DNA of 64,000 bases, taken from NCBI RefSeq assembly GCF_900143065.1, contig NZ_FRCX01000001.1, forward strand, positions 682,001-746,000, given 5' to 3'. The notes beneath the pieces were generated by a model. It was given only the letters and a program-made list of their open reading frames with translations. It ran no database searches and was not told the DNA's origin. The first letter of the stretch is position 1; each line of letters opens with the position of its first letter. The position numbers and the translations under genes are program-made. Below are positions 1 through 6,889 of this stretch, in pieces. The stretch comes from Duganella sacchari (GTDB lineage Bacteria > Pseudomonadota > Gammaproteobacteria > Burkholderiales > Burkholderiaceae_D).

Positions 1-282
1 GTCGCGTGCTGCGATGCCACGGTGCAGATAGTTGCGCTCGCTGGCGTCCTTCTGTTTGCGGCCTACCACGGTCAGCGAATCACGTTCGAAGGTGATGTCG
101 ATTTCCGCGCGGCTGAAGCCGGCCAGCGCCATCACGATGCGGTACTGGTCATCGGAGACCAGTTCGATATTGTAGGGAGGATAGCTTGGGGTGTCGTTGC
201 GCTGGGCGTCGTTGAGCATTTGTGCCAGACGGTCAAAGCCAATCGCGGAACGATACAGTGGGGCGAGGTCAAAAGTACGCAT
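1..282 (-). CDS. ibpA: Hsp20-family small heat shock protein (IbpA-like), 3' end cut off
   Basis: An ATP-independent holdase chaperone that binds unfolding proteins in the cytoplasm during heat stress. The minus strand reads from an ATG at 282 through about 94 codons to the window edge with no stop. It begins MRTFDLAPLYRSAIGFDRL, the usual IbpA start, then enters the alpha-crystallin domain (PPYNIELVSDDQYRIVMALAG and DSLTVVGRK). The start is preceded by AAGGA nine bases upstream, buried in a predicted hairpin, and by a sigma-32-like promoter. The C-terminal part, including any IxI tail motif, lies outside the window. The family call is firm; the symbol is by similarity to the IbpA type. Confidence 0.88.
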   Translation of the reverse strand, partial: MRTFDLAPLYRSAIGFDRLAQMLNDAQRNDTPSYPPYNIELVSDDQYRIVMALAGFSRAEIDITFERDSLTVVGRKQKDASERNYLHRGIAARD

Positions 283-287
283 GGTAG

Positions 288-312
288 ATATCCTTGTCAA
301 AATAAGCGATAT
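288..312 (-). promoter_or_regulatory. ROSE-like RNA thermometer hairpin in the ibpA leader
   Basis: On the minus strand the leader reads ATATCGCTT, eight loop bases, then AAGGATAT just before the ATG. The two arms pair fully except for one bulged G, so the Shine-Dalgarno AAGGA is masked by UCGCUU. A bulged G in a U-Y-G-C-U motif opposite the ribosome site is the hallmark of ROSE thermometers of small heat shock genes. A further GGGG/CCCC hairpin (325-335) lies upstream in the same roughly 83-nt leader. The pairing is seen directly; thermosensing is inferred. Confidence 0.65.
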
Positions 313-371
313 GGTTAAAGTCGGGGGGTTTCCCCTGCTCGCGGTCCCCATCTGGGCAACCGCTGAGTCCC

Positions 372-399
372 ATATAAGTTGCCTCGCAACGCTTTCAAG
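372..399 (-). promoter_or_regulatory. Sigma-32 (RpoH) type heat-shock promoter
   Basis: The minus strand carries CTTGAAA (393-399), an exact match to the sigma-32 -35 element, then 13 bases, then ACTTATAT (372-379). The latter agrees with CCCCATNT at the second, fifth, sixth and eighth positions. It points at the small heat shock gene and would give a leader of about 80 nt. Confidence 0.65.
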
Positions 400-508
400 A
401 GTCTTTTTTCAAAAAAATTTACGCTGCGCTGCGTCATCGGTTTACAAGATTTGCAAGTTGCTTGCGTGCTACACTCGTCCTCTTGTCAACCGTTTTATCG
501 CTTAGATC

Positions 509-2383
509 ATGTCACTGACCCGTGCTGTACTTGCTGCCGTGCTGGCTACCGCCTTCAGCGCCCAGGCCGCATCCGACCTGCCTTATCCTGGCACCATCGT
601 ACTCAAAGTCGACGCTTCCGACACCGCGCAAAATATCTTCCGCGTGCGCGAAAGCATTCCCGCCAAACCCGGCAAACTGACGCTGCTGTATCCCCAGTGG
701 ATACCTGGTAACCACGGCCCCAGCGGCGCGCTGAGCCAGTTCGCCGGCCTCAAGGTCAGCGCCAACGGCCAGCCGCTGGAATGGAAGCGCGACATGGTCA
801 ACGTGTATGCCTTCCACGTCACCGTGCCCAAAGGCGCGAACAGTGTGGACATCGAATTCCAGTACCTGTCGCCCGTGGAAGCCAACCAGGGCCGCACCAC
901 CATGACCAACGACATCCTTGGCGTGCAATGGCAATCGGTGACGCTGTACCCGGCCGGTTATAGCAGCAACAAGATCACCGTCCAGCCCAACCTGAAAGTG
1001 CCGGCCGGCTGGCAATACGGCAGCGCGCTGGAACAGCAGACGCGCGACGGCGACGAGGTCGCCTTCAAGCCGCTGGACCTGGAAACCCTGGTCGATTCGC
1101 CGCTGTTCGCGGGCCGCTACTTCCGCCGCATCGACCTCGACCCGGGCGCAAAAATTCCCGTGCACCTGAACGTGGTGGCCGATACGGCCGAACAGCTGGA
1201 AGCAACGCCGGAACAGATCGCCCCGCACCGCGCGATGGTGCAGCAGGCCTACAAGCTGTTCAACTCGCAGCACTACAAGCACTACGATTTCCTGTTCGCC
1301 ATCAGCGATGAATTCGGCGGCATCGGCCGCGAACATCACCAGTCGAGCGAGAACGGCGTCAAGCTGGGCTACTTCAGCGAATGGAATAAATACGAAGCGC
1401 GGCGCGAACTGCTGTCGCACGAATTTACGCACTCGTGGAACGGCAAGTTCCGCCGCCCGGCCGGCCAGAATGTCCCGGACTTCAACACGCCGCTGCAAAA
1501 CGAACTGCTGTGGGTGTACGAGGGCCAGACCCAGTACTGGGGCGCCGTGCTGGCAGCACGCTCGGGCCTGATCAAGCCTGAACATACGCGCGACATGATT
1601 GCCGCCACCGCTGCCCGCTACGACAACGTCAAAGGCCGCGAATGGCGTGCCGTGCAGGACACCGTCAACGATCCTATCGTCAACGCGCGCCGTCCGCAGG
1701 GGTGGAACAACTGGCAGCGCGCCGAAGACTACTATTCGGAAGGCGAACTGATCTGGCTGGATGCCGACACCAAGATCCGCGAGCTGTCGGGCGAAAAGAA
1801 ATCGCTCAACGATTTCGCCCGCAGCTTCTTTGGCGTCGATGACGGCGTCAACGTCGCCAAGCACTACACGTTTGACGACGTGGTGAAAGCACTCAACGCC
1901 GTGCAGCCTTACGACTGGGCGCCGTTCCTGCGCAGCCGCCTGGATGGCCATGGCCCCGGCGCACCGCTGGACGGTCTGGCGCGCGCGGGCTGGAAGCTGG
2001 TCTACACCGACAAGCCAACCGATTTCCTGAAAGCGCAGGAAGACTTGAGCAAGTCCGCCAACTTCCAGTACTCGCTGGGCTTCTCGGTTGGTGCGGATGG
2101 CAAGCTGGAAGCGTTCCAATGGGAAGGCGTCGGCTTTAAAGCGGGCCTGGCGGGCGGCACCCAGCTGCTGGCAGTCAATGGCCGCGCCTACAAGCCGGAG
2201 CTGCTGCGGGCTGCGGTGACGGCCGCCAAGACGTCGAAGGAGGCAATCAATCTGCTGGTTAAAAAAGGCAGCCTGTATCAGACGGTCGCGCTGGACTATC
2301 ACGGCGGCCTGAAATATCCACGCCTGGAACGCATCGATGGCACGCCAGATCGTCTTGAGGCGATTTTGCAACCGATGAAATAA
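509..2383 (+). CDS. M61-family metallopeptidase (glycyl aminopeptidase type), exported
   Basis: A zinc aminopeptidase predicted to act in the periplasm or outside the cell. The 624-residue product opens with a signal peptide (hydrophobic LAAVLATAFSAQA, cleavage near residue 21). It has an N-terminal beta domain, the zinc motif HEFTH at residues 304-308 followed by SWNGKFRRP, and a PDZ-like C-terminal region. Length fits M61 proteins of about 600 residues. It is divergent from the heat shock gene and is followed 42 bases later by a diguanylate cyclase. The ATG at 509 is chosen because the signal peptide starts there. Confidence 0.9.
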   Translation: MSLTRAVLAAVLATAFSAQAASDLPYPGTIVLKVDASDTAQNIFRVRESIPAKPGKLTLLYPQWIPGNHGPSGALSQFAGLKVSANGQPLEWKRDMVNVYAFHVTVPKGANSVDIEFQYLSPVEANQGRTTMTNDILGVQWQSVTLYPAGYSSNKITVQPNLKVPAGWQYGSALEQQTRDGDEVAFKPLDLETLVDSPLFAGRYFRRIDLDPGAKIPVHLNVVADTAEQLEATPEQIAPHRAMVQQAYKLFNSQHYKHYDFLFAISDEFGGIGREHHQSSENGVKLGYFSEWNKYEARRELLSHEFTHSWNGKFRRPAGQNVPDFNTPLQNELLWVYEGQTQYWGAVLAARSGLIKPEHTRDMIAATAARYDNVKGREWRAVQDTVNDPIVNARRPQGWNNWQRAEDYYSEGELIWLDADTKIRELSGEKKSLNDFARSFFGVDDGVNVAKHYTFDDVVKALNAVQPYDWAPFLRSRLDGHGPGAPLDGLARAGWKLVYTDKPTDFLKAQEDLSKSANFQYSLGFSVGADGKLEAFQWEGVGFKAGLAGGTQLLAVNGRAYKPELLRAAVTAAKTSKEAINLLVKKGSLYQTVALDYHGGLKYPRLERIDGTPDRLEAILQPMK

Positions 2384-2425
2384 TTTTCATGCAAGATTGA
2401 AGGGGGCTCGCGCTATACTGGTTTC

Positions 2426-3352
2426 ATGCCAGACCGGAACGACGCCCCTGCCCCCGCACGCACAGAGTTGGATGAACTGCGCGCGTCTGACCGCATCTTT
2501 CGCGCGCTGCTCGACCATGCGCCCGTGCTGATTTCCACCAAGGATCTGCACGGCACGATCACCATGGCCAACCGCCATTTTGAAATCCTCGATGGCTACG
2601 ATGCCGCGACCTTCGTCGGTGGCAATGTCTTCGATCTGTTCCCAGCCGATATCGCCGAACGGCTGTGGCGCAACGACCGCAAGGCCGCGCTGGAAAAGCG
2701 CGCCGTGCACGAAGAGGAACAGGTCTACCACCGCGACAAAACCTTGCACAGCTACATGACGGTAAAGTTCCCGCTGCTCGATGAGCACGGCGAAGTCTAT
2801 GCCACCTGCGCCGTCTCCACCGACATCACCGACGCCAAAGCCGCGCGCATCGATAGCGTGACGGATGAACTCACCGGCCTCAACAACCGTCGCTACTACA
2901 ACATTCGTTTCGTCGAAGAACAAAAACGCGCGCGCCGCGACCAGCGTACGCTAACCTTGCTGCTGGCGGACGTTGACCGCTTCAAGGAATACAACGACAC
3001 CTACGGCCACCCGCAAGGCGATGAAGTGCTAAAAGCCGTGGCCCAATGCATGCGCCAGACCTTGCATCGTCCTGGTGACCTGTGCTTCCGCATGGGCGGC
3101 GATGAATTCGCCTGCCTGTTCAGCAGCAGCGGCCCCGGGGAAAGCATGGCGATGGCGGAACAACTGCGCAACTGCATGGCCGCACGGTTGCTGCCGCATG
3201 CGGGCAATCCGCCGGCAAACCATGTAACCTTGTCGCTCGGCCTGGCGTTTATCGCGCCAGATTCTCAAGATGGCCAGGAGGAAATCTACCGCCTGGCCGA
3301 TCAGGCGCTGTATCGTGCCAAGCACAAGGGGCGAAACACGGTATCGCGCTAA
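2426..3352 (+). CDS. PAS-GGDEF diguanylate cyclase
   Basis: Makes cyclic di-GMP from two GTP. The protein is 308 residues with no membrane segment. A PAS sensor domain occupies about residues 20-135, followed by a GGDEF domain whose catalytic motif GGDEF is at 224-228. An RxxD inhibitory site (RPGD, 215-218) lies five residues before it, so feedback inhibition by the product is expected. There is no EAL or HD-GYP domain. It lies directly before a glutathione S-transferase gene, a pairing with no evident functional meaning. Confidence 0.92.
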   Translation: MPDRNDAPAPARTELDELRASDRIFRALLDHAPVLISTKDLHGTITMANRHFEILDGYDAATFVGGNVFDLFPADIAERLWRNDRKAALEKRAVHEEEQVYHRDKTLHSYMTVKFPLLDEHGEVYATCAVSTDITDAKAARIDSVTDELTGLNNRRYYNIRFVEEQKRARRDQRTLTLLLADVDRFKEYNDTYGHPQGDEVLKAVAQCMRQTLHRPGDLCFRMGGDEFACLFSSSGPGESMAMAEQLRNCMAARLLPHAGNPPANHVTLSLGLAFIAPDSQDGQEEIYRLADQALYRAKHKGRNTVSR

Positions 3353-3361
3353 AGGATGCCC

Positions 3362-3994
3362 ATGCTGACACTCCACACCTGGACCACGCCCAACGGCCGC
3401 AAAGTACCCATCATGCTGGAAGAACTGGGCCTGCCGTACACCATCAAGACCGTCAATCTCAAAGAGAACGAGCAATTCCAGCCGGCCTTCCTGGCGCTCT
3501 CTCCCAACAACAAGATCCCGGCAATTGAAGACACCGATGAAAACGGCAAGCGTTTCAGCATCTTCGAAAGCGGCGCCATCCTCACCTACCTGGCCGAGAA
3601 AACCGGCAAGCTGCTGCCCATTTCCGGCCCTGAGCGCTACAAGGTGCTGGAGTGGCTGCACTGGCAGATCGGCGGCCTTGGGCCGATGCTGGGTCAAGTG
3701 GGCTTCTTCACGCGCTCGGAAGAAAAATCCGGGCTGGCCATCAAGCACTTCGTCGATGAAGCCGACCGTTTGTTGACGGTGATGGACAAACAGCTGTCCC
3801 AGCACGACTACATCGCCGGCGCTGCGTACAGCATTGCCGACATCGCCTGCTATCCATGGGCGGTAGGTGTGCTGGACAAGCTGAAACCAGCGCTGGGCGA
3901 CAAGCTGGACAGCAAGCCGCATCTGCAACGCTGGCTCAAGCGCATCGGCGAGCGTCCCGCGGTCCAGCGCGGTATGGCCTTACCCCGGATTTAG
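3362..3994 (+). CDS. Glutathione S-transferase family protein (YfcG/nu-like)
   Basis: A cytosolic thioredoxin-fold enzyme of the glutathione transferase family, 210 residues. The N-terminal domain shows TTPNGRKV at residues 8-15, like the Thr-Pro-Asn-Gly active-site loop of YfcG-type disulfide-bond reductases, and a glutathione-binding Glu-Ser (IFESGAIL). The C-terminal helical domain ends near PAVQRGM. An ATG also occurs at 3356, but AAAGGA (3351-3356) overlaps it and is correctly spaced for 3362, so the shorter start is used. Substrate is unknown; disulfide reductase activity is inferred from the loop. Confidence 0.87.
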   Translation: MLTLHTWTTPNGRKVPIMLEELGLPYTIKTVNLKENEQFQPAFLALSPNNKIPAIEDTDENGKRFSIFESGAILTYLAEKTGKLLPISGPERYKVLEWLHWQIGGLGPMLGQVGFFTRSEEKSGLAIKHFVDEADRLLTVMDKQLSQHDYIAGAAYSIADIACYPWAVGVLDKLKPALGDKLDSKPHLQRWLKRIGERPAVQRGMALPRI

Positions 3995-4008
3995 TGTATG
4001 CTGAGTCC

Positions 4009-4347
4009 ATGACTCAAGACACCGACATCCATCTCAGCGGCCCCTTCAAGGCCACCGACGGCTCCGGCCGTGCCCACGACGCCACAGCAATCCGTATCTT
4101 CGACGAAGGCTACGGTGCGATAGACGTCTACGTGGATTTCAAAGCGCCGATCAGCGGCCTGCACAAGGACAAGGCGCTGATCGCCGCCGTGATCGCGCAA
4201 CTGCGCAGCGTGGGCTACAAAGGCCCGGATCTGACGCCCGGCGATCCGGTGCTGCAGGAAGGCCGTCTGCTGGTGCTGGAAGCGCCCGACGAATTCAGCA
4301 CCTTCGCGGCCAGCAAGGGTTGGAAAGACCTGTCGGAAGACTTCTAA
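4009..4347 (+). CDS. Conserved-looking hypothetical protein, 112 aa
   Basis: I do not recognise this family. It is a soluble, acidic protein without signal peptide, membrane segments or cysteines. It starts at the ATG at 4009 ([13 protein letters not shown]), 14 bases after the glutathione S-transferase stop, so it is probably co-transcribed. Its stop overlaps the end of the convergent hydrolase gene by four bases. Codon use matches its neighbours and the reading frame is tightly packed between genes, which supports it being real. The open frame continues upstream into the transferase gene, but without a plausible start. Confidence 0.7.
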   Translation: MTQDTDIHLSGPFKATDGSGRAHDATAIRIFDEGYGAIDVYVDFKAPISGLHKDKALIAAVIAQLRSVGYKGPDLTPGDPVLQEGRLLVLEAPDEFSTFAASKGWKDLSEDF

Positions 4348-5102
4348 AACAGATAACGTTCAGCCCAGGTCGCAATCAGATTGGCGACATAGACCGCGTC
4401 TTCGCGCCGCGTGAGCAAGTGGTCGGCGCTGTCCAGCGAGATAAAGCTCTTGGGATGCTTGGCCGCAGTGAAAATCTCCATCGCGTTGCTGAGGCCGACC
4501 GTATCGTCACCCGGCGCGTGCATCACCAGCAGCGCGCGCCGCAAGCCTGCAATCTTCAACTTTAAATTGTGCCCGCCCGCATCCTCAACGAACTGTTGCT
4601 TGATGCGGAAAGGCCGCCCCGCCAGTTGCACCTGCGCCTCGCCCTCGCGCGCGATTTCGTCCAGATGCTGGCTGAACATCCCCGTCACATAAGACGGATG
4701 GCTGGGCGCGGCGATGGTCACCACCGCTTTCACCTCCGGCATGTCCGCAGCAGCAGCCATTACCGCCGCGCCGCCGAGGCTGTGGCCGATCAACAGGCCT
4801 GGCGCCTGGTAGCTGGTTCGCATAAAATCCGCCGCGGCCACCAGATCGGCCAGATTGGACGAGAAGTTGGTATTGGCGAACTCGCCTTCGCTGGCGCCCA
4901 GGCCGGTAAAATCAAAGCGCAGCACGGCGATGCCATGCTCGGTCAGCGCCTGCGCGACGCGGCTGGCGGCAAACACGTCTTTGCCGCAGGTGAAGCAGTG
5001 CGCGAACAAGGCATAGGCTTTGACCTCGCCATCCGGTCCGTCCAGCCGCGCGGCCAGCTTGTGGCCATGGGCACCAATAAATTCTTGTCGTTGTGATTTC
5101 AT
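4344..5102 (-). CDS. Alpha/beta hydrolase (serine aminopeptidase S33-like)
   Basis: A 252-residue cytoplasmic hydrolase of the alpha/beta fold. The nucleophile elbow GHSLGG is clear, with an upstream oxyanion region ([10 protein letters not shown]), the strand [14 protein letters not shown], and a C-terminal acid/histidine pair (GDDTVG and SADHLL). It resembles the hydrolase half of the hydrolase/OsmC bifunctional family, but no OsmC domain follows. It is divergent from the DUF1653 gene, with 13 bases between the starts, so the two may share a control region. Substrate unknown. Confidence 0.85.
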   Translation of the reverse strand: MKSQRQEFIGAHGHKLAARLDGPDGEVKAYALFAHCFTCGKDVFAASRVAQALTEHGIAVLRFDFTGLGASEGEFANTNFSSNLADLVAAADFMRTSYQAPGLLIGHSLGGAAVMAAAADMPEVKAVVTIAAPSHPSYVTGMFSQHLDEIAREGEAQVQLAGRPFRIKQQFVEDAGGHNLKLKIAGLRRALLVMHAPGDDTVGLSNAMEIFTAAKHPKSFISLDSADHLLTRREDAVYVANLIATWAERYLF

Positions 5103-5115
5103 AAAGGAGTAGGCT

Positions 5116-5307
5116 ATGCGTTTCCAACACTACAAAGGCGGTATCTACGAGCTGGTCTGCGAGGCCACGCTGGAATCCGACCTCAGCACCATGATTGTAT
5201 ATCGTGCCGCCAATGGTTCCATCTGGTGCCGCCCGCGCGAGGTGTTCTTTGAAATGATCGAGGTGGATGGCAAACAGGTGCAGCGCTTTACGCCGATGGA
5301 AGAATGA
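5116..5307 (+). CDS. DUF1653 domain protein, 63 aa
   Basis: A very small soluble protein that is essentially one DUF1653 domain: the YKGGIYELV start, an IVYRAANG turn, [10 protein letters not shown], and a C-terminal RFTP. Function of the family is unknown. AAAGGAG lies ahead of the ATG at 5116 with good spacing. The stop codon is embedded in a perfect inverted repeat that probably ends transcription. Confidence 0.88.
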   Translation: MRFQHYKGGIYELVCEATLESDLSTMIVYRAANGSIWCRPREVFFEMIEVDGKQVQRFTPMEE

Positions 5308-5338
5308 AACTGGCGCGGTTGAACCGCGCCAGTTTCAT
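5304..5338. terminator. Perfect 17-bp inverted repeat, bidirectional terminator
   Basis: The left arm (5304-5320) is exactly complementary to the right arm (5322-5338) around one base. The core is GGCGCGGTT/AACCGCGCC, flanked by ATGAAACT/AGTTTCAT. It sits between the convergent DUF1653 and RES-toxin genes and overlaps the DUF1653 stop. There is no long T run, so termination is inferred from position and stem strength. Confidence 0.6.
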
Positions 5339-5342
5339 GGGC

Positions 5343-6023
5343 TTACAGCGAATCGCTGTCGGTGCAGCATGGACTGGCGACGAGCCTCGCGTACTCGTCG
5401 GTATCCACCAGGCGCTGGGTACGGACAGTTAGCCTGGTTTCCAGGACATCTTTTACACAGGAAGAAATCGCATAGGCGACCTTGCCCGGGTTGCGACGAG
5501 ATGGATACACGAAGCCATGTACCGCGCCCTGGTGCTCCCGGATGATTTTGCCGATCTCCCAGCCCAGCCACTGGCACCACTCATAGTCGGGACCGCGCAG
5601 TTCATCGTAGATGCCCAGCACACTGACAGCTTCTCCAGACAAATCAAAAAGGCGCAATGGTTCGCTGAAATCAAGCTGGGCGATGACGGCGTTTTCCGCA
5701 GCAGCACTGAACCTGAAGTGGCCAGGTGCAGTGGCGATCTTGTTGCGCAAGCGCCCTTCCACGATGGCAGTGAAAATGTCTTCCGCGCCATAGATCCAGA
5801 AAGGCCCATCGCCCTCTCGATCCAGCATGACAGCTGGCGTTCCAAACCGGTCATGATGATCTGACCTTGTTGGCCAGATAAAACGCTTGTCACGTGCTGC
5901 ACGAATGATGGCCTGGTTGGGCGATAGTTCGATGATTTGAGCTGCCAGCACTTTACGTAAAAGATCTGGTGCTGGCAGCCGTTTTGCTACTTCAATTGGA
6001 ATTGCTTCATCTTGTTGCAACAT
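5343..6023 (-). CDS. RES-domain toxin of a type II toxin-antitoxin system
   Basis: RES toxins characterised elsewhere deplete NAD+ (glycohydrolase or phosphorylase chemistry). This 226-residue protein shows the RES core: Arg59 in DRFG, Tyr79 and Glu89 in IYGAEDIFTAIVE, and Ser175 in FVYPSRR. Residues of these kinds in these contexts form the active site of the family. The ATG at 6023 lies four bases after the antitoxin stop, suggesting translational coupling. Third codon positions are clearly richer in A/T than in the neighbours, a sign of recent acquisition. The N-terminal 45 residues precede the core and may contact the antitoxin. Confidence 0.8.
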   Translation of the reverse strand: MLQQDEAIPIEVAKRLPAPDLLRKVLAAQIIELSPNQAIIRAARDKRFIWPTRSDHHDRFGTPAVMLDREGDGPFWIYGAEDIFTAIVEGRLRNKIATAPGHFRFSAAAENAVIAQLDFSEPLRLFDLSGEAVSVLGIYDELRGPDYEWCQWLGWEIGKIIREHQGAVHGFVYPSRRNPGKVAYAISSCVKDVLETRLTVRTQRLVDTDEYARLVASPCCTDSDSL

Positions 6024-6027
6024 GTCG

Positions 6028-6657
6028 TTAGCTCACGGGTTCTGACATGCTCCTGAGTTGCCACTTCGCCTGCTCAACCACCTTACGCATGCGCTCATTC
6101 GCGGGTAGTTTCAGCATCGCTCGTTGGCTGTTATGCATTTCAATCCGCGTCTCGAATGGTAGCCCCGCCAGTACCTCTGCGGGAGACAGCTCATTCAATT
6201 CGTCAAATTCGCTGACCCAGAAAGCATGGATTTCTCTGCTCGGCGTATCCTCTAGCTCGGTCAATACCGGGGCGATCAGCTCGGGCACCGGCTGGATAAA
6301 TTGCCATGCCGGGAACTCCTTGCCAATACTTCGTCCAGTTGGGGTGATGCAGTAAAACCGCTTCTGCTCCACAGCACGATACAACGATGCCTGCGAAAGC
6401 TGCACCCGTCCCTGCTCGAGAACCTCCGAGGCCTTGAGTTTCGACACCGGTAGATGGCTTGGACGATCAGCTTCGCTGATAGCGCCTGTCGTCAGCACAT
6501 CTTTCACTTCCAGTATTGCCTGTCGTACCAGCTTAATCAGACGAGCATCTTCAGGCTTTTTCGCAAGCGCATCAAGCCGTCCAGCAAGCAGCCGGGAAAA
6601 CTGCTCGACAGCAGACAGATCACTCTCGGTCAAGGCTGATTTAGAAGTTGGTGTCAT
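6028..6657 (-). CDS. MbcA/ParS/Xre-type antitoxin (toxin-binding domain)
   Basis: The predicted antitoxin and autoregulator of the RES toxin, 209 residues. A variable helical N-terminus (1-70) is followed by a winged or HTH-like segment (LKASEVLEQGRVQLSQASLYRA, about 77-98). Next comes the FPAWQF motif and a C-terminal helical domain ending LNELSPAEVLAGL, typical of the MbcA/ParS/Xre fold that plugs RES toxins. The ATG at 6657 has TGAGGA seven bases upstream; a TTG at 6675 is less likely. It lies upstream of its toxin, the usual order for this class. Codon use is atypical like the toxin's. Confidence 0.78.
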   Translation of the reverse strand: MTPTSKSALTESDLSAVEQFSRLLAGRLDALAKKPEDARLIKLVRQAILEVKDVLTTGAISEADRPSHLPVSKLKASEVLEQGRVQLSQASLYRAVEQKRFYCITPTGRSIGKEFPAWQFIQPVPELIAPVLTELEDTPSREIHAFWVSEFDELNELSPAEVLAGLPFETRIEMHNSQRAMLKLPANERMRKVVEQAKWQLRSMSEPVS

Positions 6658-6667
6658 CTTTCTATCC

Positions 6668-6814
6668 TCAGGCAACTTGTGGTGGGGCTATGGACGGGTG
6701 GGTTGCGGTTATCCTGCGCACACAATGAAGCTCCTCCATCAGCGCACGACGGAATTGCTCCACTTCCTGCTCGAGCGTCTCTTGACCTGCGTCGCATTCT
6801 GTAAAATCAATCAT
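6668..6814 (-). CDS. Small 48-aa ORF leading the RES toxin-antitoxin operon
   Basis: Read directly from the minus strand: ATG at 6814, TGA at 6668-6670. The product starts MIDFTECDAGQETLEQEVEQ and ends THPSIAPPQVA. The first 30 residues are acidic and predicted helical (possible coiled coil), and there are two cysteines. A GGAAG lies a few bases before the ATG, and a promoter-like pair sits just upstream. The stop is only ten bases before the antitoxin ATG, overlapping its ribosome site, which suggests coupling. No family is recognised. It could be an accessory regulator, a leader peptide or a chance frame. Confidence 0.5.
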   Translation of the reverse strand: MIDFTECDAGQETLEQEVEQFRRALMEELHCVRRITATHPSIAPPQVA

Positions 6815-6846
6815 GACCGCTTCCGGTGTGAGAATTCATTAGCTAT

Positions 6847-6875
6847 ACCATAGCAAAGATTCTCAAGTTTATCAA
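6847..6875 (-). promoter_or_regulatory. Sigma-70-like promoter of the RES locus
   Basis: On the minus strand TTGATA (6870-6875) is followed after 17 bases by TATGGT (6847-6852), placing the start near 6840. The surrounding A/T-rich stretch contains CTTGATAAACTTGAG and two copies of GAGAAT, possible binding half-sites for the antitoxin. It overlaps the sequence just past the imuB stop. Confidence 0.45.
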
Positions 6876-6889
6876 GTCTCTCGATATTC

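Noticed and set aside
175..186. GGGAGGATAG-like ribosome site for a plus-strand gene at the window start
   Set aside because: The plus-strand frame at 22-318 is the shadow of the small heat shock gene on the minus strand.
512..2371. A 619-codon open frame antisense to the M61 peptidase gene
   Set aside because: Composition biased to Val/Gly/Gln/Arg without motifs; the sense strand has signal peptide and zinc motif.
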